Origin: Actinomycetes bacterium
Lineage (GTDB): Bacteria; Actinomycetota; Acidimicrobiia; Acidimicrobiales; RAAP-2
Length of the DNA: 7,532 bases
Reading direction: 5' to 3'
NCBI GenBank assembly: GCA_021777285.1
Contig: JAJYDR010000113.1
Span: 1 to 7,532 of the forward strand
Shown: positions 1-5,171 of the stretch, in pieces
Numbering within the stretch: position 1 is the first letter of the stretch
Layout: every line of letters begins with the position of its first letter
The notes under the pieces: model-generated
Told to the model about the DNA's origin: nothing
The model's input: the letters and a program-made list of their open reading frames with translations, nothing else
The model's database searches: none
Position numbers and translations under genes: made by a program

Positions 1-1
1 C

Positions 2-589
2 ACCGTCGGACTCGAGCCAGCGGCGTCTGACCGATACCCCCACGAATTCTCGGGCGGCCAACGACAACGGATCGGACTCGCGCGAGCGATTGCGCTCAAT
101 CCGAAGTTGGTCATAGCCGACGAACCTGTTTCGGCCCTCGACGTCTCGATCCAGGCGCAGATTTTGAACCTGATGAAGGACCTGCAGCGCACGCACGGCC
201 TGTCATACGTAATGATCAGCCACGACCTCGCTGTCGTGTACTACATGGCCGACTCGATCGGCGTCATGTACCTGGGCAAGCTCGTCGAGATCGGCGACGC
301 CGAGTCGGTATTCCGCAGGTCGGCGCACCCGTACACCCAGGGTCTCCTCGATGCGGTACCGGTCCCCGACCCTGAGGCGTCACGCCTTCGTCGTGGCAAC
401 CAAGTGAAGGGTGAACTCCCCTCGCCGGTGAACCCCCCGTCGGGCTGCCGATTCCGCACACGATGCCCCCGTGCACAGGACATCTGCGCGAGCGAGGAAC
501 CCGAATTCCAGTACTTCAGCGAGACGCACCGGGCCGCCTGCCACTTCCCGCTGCAGACGCCGGTTTCTATCATCTCTCGAAGCAACTGA
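2..589 (+). CDS. oppF: Peptide/nickel ABC transporter ATP-binding protein, OppF/DppF family (5' partial)
   Basis: This is the C-terminal 195 residues of an ATPase that powers an oligopeptide, dipeptide or nickel importer from the cytoplasmic side. The frame is open to the left edge. Family members are usually 320-350 residues, so about 130-150 residues, including the Walker A motif, lie outside. Counting from the first visible residue, the ABC signature [13 protein letters not shown] is at 17-29, Walker B (LVIADEP) at 36-42, the D-loop SALD at 44-47 and the switch histidine of ISHDL at 74. The oligopeptide-transporter C-terminal domain follows, with HPYTQGLL at 109-116 and four cysteines (149, 155, 162, 180) in the pattern GCxFxxRCPxAxxxC...HxxAC. 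The GELPSPxNPPSGC form resembles the second ATPase of a D-F pair, so an oppD-like gene probably lies upstream. It stops at TGA and converges on the permease genes, with no clear terminator after it. OppD rather than OppF remains possible. Confidence 0.95.
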   Translation, partial: TVGLEPAASDRYPHEFSGGQRQRIGLARAIALNPKLVIADEPVSALDVSIQAQILNLMKDLQRTHGLSYVMISHDLAVVYYMADSIGVMYLGKLVEIGDAESVFRRSAHPYTQGLLDAVPVPDPEASRLRRGNQVKGELPSPVNPPSGCRFRTRCPRAQDICASEEPEFQYFSETHRAACHFPLQTPVSIISRSN

Positions 590-800
590 ACTGACCCGTA
601 CGCCCGCGAAGGTGTAACGCTCCAGCGGGTAGGGCGATAGAGCATCACCGGGCGAGCGATCGGGCTCACCGGTTCACCAGTCAACGCTGGCCAACGCGAC
701 AATGCGATGTGCCCCGTCCATTCCCTCGACTCATCGGCGAGCGAATTCGCCTCGCGTGTCACGCACGCTGACGATACGGACGAGCCGCTCGTTCAATAGT

Positions 801-1331
801 TCAACGTGGCCACCGCACGAGCTCACGTTCACTTTTCACCGTCGAACTGCGCGCACTCGAGCCTTGCCCAGTTACGGCGCTGAGGCCCCTCACAAGCCGT
901 GTAGCGGCTCGGGAACGATGTCGCCCCCACTGGCCCCCCCACGGGGGTTCGATTGTCGCCTCGGCTTTCGCGGTGGTGCGGGTGCTCACCATTCGACTCC
1001 GCCACGATCCGCTCGTGTTGGCTGTGATGTTTCCGGTGATCCCATCGACGAGGCGTGACGCGTTCGAGCGCGCCACATTGGCAGGTGGTGGCGTACGTCA
1101 ACGAGTCCCCGGTCGCGGCGTAGCGCAGCACGAAAACTCAGCAGAACCATCCCCGCCGTCCCGGGACCCGGTAGCCACGGGGAACCAGCGGGCACGCCGT
1201 GGCCGCGATGATTTGGGTACGTAACCGCCCACGAAGAGCCAGCGGCCGACGTCGACCCTCGACTCGTTGGTTCTCCGGTAGCACTGCGTCCTTGACGAAC
1301 ACTTCCGACCGAATTTCGAGACCCTCGCCAC
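801..1331 (-). pseudogene. Possible decayed gene: one frame broken by a single in-frame TGA
   Basis: From a GTG at 1331 the minus strand is open to a TGA at 1098-1100. The same frame then stays open to another TGA at 801-803, so one stop interrupts about 176 codons. By hand count, about 80 percent of the first 60 codons end in G or C, and about 70 percent after the internal stop. That is above the local background and fits former coding DNA. A partial Shine-Dalgarno (AGGA) lies 6 nt before the GTG. The first part (77 residues) contains VDVGRWLFVGGYVPK and four cysteines. The second part is rich in Ser, Thr, Ala and Arg. I recognise no family. It could equally be two short ORFs or a chance open frame in GC-rich DNA. 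Confidence 0.22.
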
Positions 1332-1710
1332 GCCAAGTCCTAGTCAACTTTTCGACGGGACCTGGCGCGCAAGAACGGCGTGGTTCAACTAGACCCAAAA
1401 CCGGGCTCGCAACCGCGTGAACTCGGGTTTCGTTCGGTCGGGCCGACGGTTCATCGGCGGCTACAGTCAGGCGGGTGATCGTATGGGCCTCAGGGCTCTC
1501 GTAGTCAAACCCAGTCTGCACGACGTTGCACCCTTTCAAGAGCTCGTAGAACTAGTCGGGGTGCTCTGTGGCGGACGAGCCAGCCGGGACGCCGGTGCGA
1601 TGTCCGTGTGGCGTGGCGCGGCCCCTTGGCCGTGCCCAGCGTCGAGTGGAGCTTCGGTCTGCCCATCGCCCATCGGGTCCGCTCCAAGCCCTTCACCACC
1701 TCCTAACCGG

Positions 1711-1872
1711 TCACACCGAGCGAGACGGGACGGAAGTGGCCCCCACAACGACTGGGTCCTTTGGTACGGGCAGTGAGAACTCGAGGGCGTAGGTGGTGCC
1801 CAATCCACGGGGCGGCATGCAGCCCGCGGCAATCGCCGGCAAGGAACAAAACATGATCGCCAGCGCTCTCAC
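1711..1872 (-). CDS. Possible short lipoprotein-like ORF (53 aa)
   Basis: A GTG at 1872 opens a 53-codon frame ending in TGA. Its start MRALAIMFCSLPAIAAGC resembles a short lipoprotein signal peptide, with a lipobox-like AAGC. The residue at -3 is Ala, which is less usual than Leu. The rest contains YALEFSLPVPKDPVVVGA, and its codons end mostly in G or C. It lies in the same frame as the signal-peptide ORF at 1927-2124 and is separated from it only by the TAG at 1927-1929 and about 18 codons. The two may therefore be pieces of one broken gene. No Shine-Dalgarno precedes the GTG. No family is recognised, and chance is a real alternative. Confidence 0.18.
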   Translation of the reverse strand: MRALAIMFCSLPAIAAGCMPPRGLGTTYALEFSLPVPKDPVVVGATSVPSRSV

Positions 1873-1926
1873 GAGGGTTGACCGCGCAGCTCGCAGTCGG
1901 GCCCGGCGTGCACAGTATTCGGGGTT

Positions 1927-2124
1927 CTAGGACTTCGACCGCATCACCGTCACTGACGCCACCCGGTCCGCGAAGCCTTCCTGGCAGAGCGTGTAACGAG
2001 CGACAACGCGCGGACACAACGCCGTGCCACGCGTTGGTCTCGGTCCTCGCTCGACTGCCCCCACGGGCAGCGTCACCACCAGCGTCAGCAATAACGCCAC
2101 GATGCCCATAGCCCCACGCTTCAT
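1927..2124 (-). CDS. Small predicted secreted protein (65 aa), or 5' remnant of a secreted-protein gene
   Basis: This is the best small ORF of the region. The ATG at 2124 is preceded by a perfect GGAGG with 5-nt spacing. The first 23 residues form a textbook Sec signal peptide: basic start MKRGAM, hydrophobic core GIVALLLTLVV, and end LPVGA before VE. The predicted mature part is only about 42 residues, basic, with two cysteines (LCPRVVARYTLCQEGF). The start codon overlaps the TGA of the short ORF before it (ATGA), as in translationally coupled genes. The frame ends at a TAG. Beyond it the same frame reopens, and a second frame also shows coding-like codons, so this may be the intact start of a gene later broken. 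No homologue is recognised and no function is proposed. Confidence 0.32.
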   Translation of the reverse strand: MKRGAMGIVALLLTLVVTLPVGAVERGPRPTRGTALCPRVVARYTLCQEGFADRVASVTVMRSKS

Positions 2125-2267
2125 CGTGACCTCCGCAGTTCCGTACTGTCGTTCCCATTACCAGACCTACCGTTGGCTTTGGGGAGCGTCCGTCCACGAA
2201 ACGACAATCCTGCTCTCGTCGAGCCACTGCCGTTCCAGAGGTATTCGGCGCCGACGTTGATGCGCAC
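2121..2267 (-). CDS. Possible short ORF (48 aa) coupled to the secreted-protein ORF
   Basis: This minus-strand frame is open from 2282 and may start at the GTG at 2267. It ends in a TGA that overlaps the next ATG by 4 nt (ATGA). The first twenty codons end mostly in G or C and encode RINVGAEYLWNGSGSTRAG. The second half is basic, hydrophilic and less biased. No Shine-Dalgarno is evident before the GTG. It could be the 3' end of a lost gene or a leader to the following ORF. I do not recognise the sequence. Confidence 0.18.
   Translation of the reverse strand: MRINVGAEYLWNGSGSTRAGLSFRGRTLPKANGRSGNGNDSTELRRSR
2130..2134 (-). promoter_or_regulatory. Strong Shine-Dalgarno (GGAGG) of the 65-aa secreted ORF
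   Basis: On the minus strand GGAGG lies 5 nt upstream of the ATG at 2124. It is the strongest ribosome-binding site in the gene-poor region, and it joins a good signal peptide. That combination is the main reason to take this ORF seriously. Confidence 0.4.
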
Positions 2268-2454
2268 CGCCAGATAGAGGTGCTACCGCACCGACGTCCG
2301 TCTAAACGACGAACAGGACGGCAGCGACCCGAGTCGACTCGACGAGTTCAACCCTTTACAGGCCCGTGTGCGTTCCCTCTGCCGTCACGTGGTTCCCGTC
2401 AACCCGAGAAGGGTTCCTGCAACGCGTCGACCTCGGTCGCCGACGAGGCCGCGA

Positions 2455-3369
2455 TCACCGCTGGATGAGTCGAACCTCGAAGATGTCGCGCAGCGCGTCG
2501 CCGATGTAGTTGATCGCGACCACGACGAGGATGAAGACGACCGCCAACGGATAGATCTCCCACCAGTAACCGTTCTGCAACTGATCGGTGCCCTGTTGGA
2601 GCATCGTGCCCCAGTCAGTCTGCGGCGCCACGATTCCCAGTCCAAGGAACCCAAGGGCGGAGAGGAACAGAATCGCGTCCGCGATCGAGAACGTGGCAAC
2701 GGTGACGATGTTGCTGATCGAGTTGGGATAGACGTGACGACGGATAACCCGCATCCGTCCCGCGCCCATGGATCTTGCCGCCTGGGAATACTCCAGGTTT
2801 CGTATCAGCAGCGCGTCGCCTCGAATGATACGCGCGTTACCCCACCAGCCGGTAAACCCGATGATCAAGATGAGCAGCATGGTCGTGCGATTGAAGATCG
2901 TGACGAGCGCGATGAGCAGGAACAGGTACGGAATCGACAGAAACGCGTCCAGGATGCGCATCATGATCGTGTCGGTAATCCCACCGAAGAATCCCGAGAC
3001 CATCCCATAGATCGTGCCAACCACGATGGTGATCATGCCCGCGAGGAAACCCAGGGCGAGCGAGTACTCGCCACCGTACGCGATACGTCCCAACTCGTCG
3101 AAACCGCTCGAGTCGGTGCCGAGGGGATTGTGCAACGACGGCGGAGCATTCCACGTCACGTTGAAGGTGGCCGCCTGATTGGTCTGATTCGTCGGGTGAA
3201 AAATCGGCCACAGATAGCAAAAGAGCGTGATGAACACCACATAGCCCAGCGAGGCGACGGCCAACTTGTTGTGGGCGAAGATCCGTACTCGCTGGCGCCA
3301 GAGCGGGTCAATCTTCTCGGTAGCAATGGCCAGCGCGGGGCTATCGGGACTGGAGGCGATAGTGGTCAC
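2455..3369 (-). CDS. oppC: Peptide/nickel ABC transporter permease, OppC/DppC family
   Basis: This is the second membrane subunit of a type I importer for peptides or related small solutes. At 304 residues it has full family length. The N-terminal OppC domain has a cytoplasmic start and a first membrane segment near 38-57. The family motif LGTDSSGFDELGR at 83-95 precedes the core permease domain with its remaining membrane helices. The coupling (EAA) loop is at about 197-216 (AARSMGAGRMRVIRRHVYPN), where the ATPase docks. ALGFLGLGIVAPQTDWGTML near 238-257 is another hallmark. The GTG start is supported by GAAGGA 8 nt upstream and by a 4-nt overlap (GTGA) with the oppB stop, so the two are translated together. 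The ATPase gene that should serve it is not downstream in this operon but on the opposite strand. The substrate cannot be told from the sequence. Confidence 0.96.
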   Translation of the reverse strand: MTTIASSPDSPALAIATEKIDPLWRQRVRIFAHNKLAVASLGYVVFITLFCYLWPIFHPTNQTNQAATFNVTWNAPPSLHNPLGTDSSGFDELGRIAYGGEYSLALGFLAGMITIVVGTIYGMVSGFFGGITDTIMMRILDAFLSIPYLFLLIALVTIFNRTTMLLILIIGFTGWWGNARIIRGDALLIRNLEYSQAARSMGAGRMRVIRRHVYPNSISNIVTVATFSIADAILFLSALGFLGLGIVAPQTDWGTMLQQGTDQLQNGYWWEIYPLAVVFILVVVAINYIGDALRDIFEVRLIQR

Positions 3370-4337
3370 GAATTCTTTCCTTCAATACGAATACGTGGAT
3401 TGACCAGACCGAGGACAACGTCGGCGATGAGATTCCCCAGGAGCGTCATGATCGTCACCAGCATCGTGATGCCGAGCACCGTCGGTACGTCAACATTGAG
3501 GGCCGCATTCACTGTCTGCATGCCAAGACCCTCGTAGTTAAAGACGCTCTCGATGATGAGCGCACCACCAAACAGCGCAGGAATAGAGAGCCCGAGGATG
3601 GTCACGATCGGGCCCAGAGCATTGCGGAACGCGTGGCGCATCAGAACTCGCCGGTTCGAACAACCCTTGGCCTTGGCGGTGCGGATGTAGTCCTGGACCA
3701 ACACCTCAAGCACCGTGCCGCGCATGAATCGACTCAGTCCCGCCACCGACAACAGAGTCAAGCTCGCCACGGGCAGGATAAATCCCTTTGGACTGGTGAA
3801 CATCGCCCATGGCGCAACGCTCGATGGCGGCGAAATCGGTAGGTGTGGCCAGTGGAAGCCGAAGGCGTCCATCATCAACAGGCAGAGGAGGAAGGACGGC
3901 ATCGCGTACAGCACGAACGCCGAACCGGTCGCGGCGTAGTCCACGATCGTGTTGCGGCGGGCCGCCTGGTACATCCCGAGCGGAATAGCAATCAAGATCG
4001 TGAGCAAGAGCGCGGCGCCGGCCAGCCAGACGGTTCGAGGCACATACAGGGAGATGATCTGCCAGACGGTCATGTTCTGCTTGTAGGACGTACCCAGGTT
4101 GAAGTGCACGAACGTCTGGAGGATGTAGTTCCAGAATCGTACGAAGAACGGGTGGTTCATGCCGTGTTGCGCGCCCCAGTAGGCGACGCGCGCTTTGGTC
4201 GCGTTCGTCCCGAGGATCGCGTACGCGGGCGCGAGAATCCCCTCCTGCTGGAAATACGGCAGGGAGAACGTGAAGAACATGACGATGAGCAAGACCACGA
4301 AGGACTGAAACAGTCGACGAATGATGTACTGCAGCAC
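3366..4337 (-). CDS. oppB: Peptide/nickel ABC transporter permease, OppB/DppB family
   Basis: This is the first membrane subunit of the importer, pairing with OppC to form the channel. It has 323 residues, normal for the family. The start MLQYIIRRLFQS leads straight into membrane segment 1 (about 10-27), as in all OppB/DppB proteins. An extracytoplasmic loop of about 70 residues follows and includes GMNHPFFVRFWNYI. Then come the core permease helices, the coupling loop from about 217 (YIRTAKAKGCSNRRVLMRHAFRNA, split here as residues 217-240), IIESVFNYEGLG, and the C-terminal VNPRIR tail typical of the family. The GTG at 4337 is the only plausible start, because an in-frame TAG lies 9 nt upstream. 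No Shine-Dalgarno is visible. A TAGCAT box ends 6 nt before the GTG, which suits a leaderless transcript. It is the first gene of the oppBC operon. Confidence 0.96.
   Translation of the reverse strand: MLQYIIRRLFQSFVVLLIVMFFTFSLPYFQQEGILAPAYAILGTNATKARVAYWGAQHGMNHPFFVRFWNYILQTFVHFNLGTSYKQNMTVWQIISLYVPRTVWLAGAALLLTILIAIPLGMYQAARRNTIVDYAATGSAFVLYAMPSFLLCLLMMDAFGFHWPHLPISPPSSVAPWAMFTSPKGFILPVASLTLLSVAGLSRFMRGTVLEVLVQDYIRTAKAKGCSNRRVLMRHAFRNALGPIVTILGLSIPALFGGALIIESVFNYEGLGMQTVNAALNVDVPTVLGITMLVTIMTLLGNLIADVVLGLVNPRIRIEGKNS
3378..3383 (-). promoter_or_regulatory. Shine-Dalgarno of oppC inside the end of oppB
   Basis: GAAGGA on the minus strand lies 8 nt before the GTG at 3369, within the last codons of oppB. 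With the 4-nt stop/start overlap it fixes the oppC start. Confidence 0.7.
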
Positions 4338-4343
4338 GTGCGA

Positions 4344-4371
4344 ATGCTAGCAGCACCGAACAGTATTTCCA
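4344..4371 (-). promoter_or_regulatory. Candidate promoter of oppBC, giving a leaderless transcript
   Basis: On the minus strand TGGAAA (4366-4371, four of six matches to TTGACA) is followed after 16 nt by TAGCAT (4344-4349, fitting the actinobacterial TANNNT form). The last T is 7 nt from the G of the oppB GTG, so transcription would start at or near the first base of the start codon. This would explain the missing Shine-Dalgarno. It is pattern-based only. Confidence 0.4.
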
Positions 4372-4396
4372 TGTCGTTCGGCGTTGGCGGGCCCGT

Positions 4397-4522
4397 TCAG
4401 AATCCCTGGTCATCTTGGTGTTCACGAACACGAGTCTCAAGACATTCGGAGAATTTCTGCCTTCCATCGCGCTCGAGTTCACCACACGGCCACTGTTTTC
4501 GCGGTCCGCTCGTGGGGCCCAT
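4397..4522 (-). CDS. Possible small ORF (41 aa) upstream of oppB
   Basis: The ATG at 4522 has AAGGAG 5 nt upstream (4528-4533), a near-ideal ribosome-binding site, and opens 41 codons ending in TGA at 4397. The product starts MGPTSGPRKQWPCGE and is hydrophilic and charged, with two cysteines and no signal peptide or membrane segment. Codon third positions show little GC bias, which argues against a long-standing gene. It lies 59 nt before the oppB GTG on the same strand and overlaps the candidate promoter's upstream side. A leader or small protein is possible. No family is recognised. Confidence 0.2.
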   Translation of the reverse strand: MGPTSGPRKQWPCGELERDGRQKFSECLETRVREHQDDQGF

Positions 4523-4631
4523 CCATTCTCCTTGAACGCACGACGATGTTGGCGAAGCGGGTCGACACCAGCGGGCGCACGTCACGCTGCTACGCGTCAG
4601 CGTCGTCATCATTGCGGTACGCCGTCTCTCG

Positions 4632-5171
4632 ATGGCCGTTCACACTGATCACACGGTGAAGCCCGCACCCCGAAGCCACCCTGGTGTCCGCGGGACCGCT
4701 TCGCGACGCACCGACTTGGTGGCCGTGCGCTGTAGACGTTGCCGCAGGATGATCCAGCGAGATCCGTACTCATTGAACGCGCACGTGAATTCGAAACTGT
4801 GCGCCCATCGTCGCCGGTGGTTGCCCAAAGGAGTTCGTGCATTTTTCACGACCGATTCGCGACGCAAGTCGCAGACTCCAAGGATGCCGCACGCACGCCC
4901 TCCACCTACCTGTGCTGGCATCGGGCACATGGGACGCAATGGGTTCGTTTCAGTCCTCACATCGAACAGGACACTTGCTGTAAGGCATCCTGAATGGGCG
5001 ACGGCCCAGCGCCCTTTCACGTGGTGGACAATGCGAACCTGGAACCTGTTACCAGTGGTAGAACGCCGGGGTGAAAGAGCCGAGTGGATTTGGGACGAGA
5101 CCCACCGTGCTCTTAAGGTTCTTCGCTGTTACGCCGAGTATCTCCTCCTGGGGGATGAAGAGCGCCGGTAG
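4632..5171 (+). CDS. Doubtful plus-strand ORF with a Cys/His cluster (179 aa)
   Basis: This frame starts at ATG 4632, ends at TAG 5169-5171, and runs 123 nt antisense into the end of the binding-protein gene. Residues 34-61 hold a zinc-site-like arrangement: CRRC, then an aspartate/tyrosine turn, NAHVNSKLCAH, followed by arginines. The pattern C-x2-C-x15-H-x5-C-x2-H could bind one zinc ion. Against it stand the lack of a Shine-Dalgarno, only modest third-position GC bias, a second half that is plainly antisense to a real gene, and no recognised family. A decayed or truncated zinc-finger gene is possible. Chance is more likely. Confidence 0.15.
   Translation: MAVHTDHTVKPAPRSHPGVRGTASRRTDLVAVRCRRCRRMIQRDPYSLNAHVNSKLCAHRRRWLPKGVRAFFTTDSRRKSQTPRMPHARPPPTCAGIGHMGRNGFVSVLTSNRTLAVRHPEWATAQRPFTWWTMRTWNLLPVVERRGERAEWIWDETHRALKVLRCYAEYLLLGDEERR

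Larger units (their letters stand above)
590..2454. other. Gene-poor convergent intergenic region (about 1.9 kb)
   Basis: No intact gene of ordinary length is convincing between the ATPase and oppC, and I see no tRNA, riboswitch, IS element or repeat array. Coding-like third-position GC bias comes and goes on the minus strand, around 2180-2280, 1740-1850, 1140-1330 and 950-1080. Stops or frame changes separate these patches. This suggests decayed genes or a chain of very small ORFs, and the better ones are listed separately. Three small hairpins occur: AACCC-GAGAA-GGGTT at 2401-2415, GGTGC-TACC-GCACC at 2280-2293, and a C-run/G-run palindrome near 935-947. None is followed by a clear T-run, so none is called a terminator. 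The stretches 590-800 and 1332-1710 show nothing I can support. Confidence 0.7.
4338..5048. other. Gene-poor intergenic region between the binding-protein gene and oppB
   Basis: This gap of about 0.7 kb separates two co-directional genes of the same transporter type. It contains the candidate oppB promoter, a 41-codon ORF with a good ribosome-binding site on the minus strand, and a plus-strand frame with a zinc-finger-like cysteine/histidine cluster near 4730-4825. A weak stem (GGGCG/CGCCC, about 5 bp with a 9-nt loop, 4995-5013) lies about 35 nt past the binding-protein stop. It has no T-run and is not a convincing terminator. The size of the gap suggests the two transcription units are regulated separately. 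Confidence 0.6.

Noticed and set aside
241..762. Minus-strand ORF of 173 codons opposite the ATPase end
   Set aside because: It is mostly antisense to the conserved ATPase C-terminus, and its composition is that of a shadow frame.
935..960. C-run/G-run palindrome followed by GGTTCGATT, resembling a terminator or a tRNA T-arm
   Set aside because: There is no T-run after the stem, the bases flanking the TTCGATT loop do not pair as a T-stem, and no other tRNA arms lie nearby.
1505..1705. Shine-Dalgarno-like TAGGAGGTG on the minus strand before a 64-codon ORF
   Set aside because: The GTG start abuts the motif with almost no spacer, and the Arg-rich product looks like a random GC-rich frame.
2280..2293. 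Hairpin GGTGC-TACC-GCACC downstream of oppC
   Set aside because: It is a perfect 5-bp stem but short, about 160 nt from the oppC stop, and has only a mixed TCTATCT after it. It is too weak to call a terminator.
2401..2415. Hairpin AACCC-GAGAA-GGGTT about 40 nt downstream of oppC
   Set aside because: It has only a 5-bp stem and no T-run on the oppC strand.
2368..3537. Plus-strand ORF of 389 codons, longer than oppC opposite it
   Set aside because: It is antisense to oppC and the end of oppB. Its extremely charged product (Asp/Arg/Glu-rich) is the mirror image of membrane-protein codons, a common artefact in GC-rich DNA.
3706..4485. Minus-strand ORF of 259 codons overlapping oppB
   Set aside because: It shares most of its length with oppB in another frame, where oppB shows clear family motifs. 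The product is Arg/His/Pro-rich with no domain.
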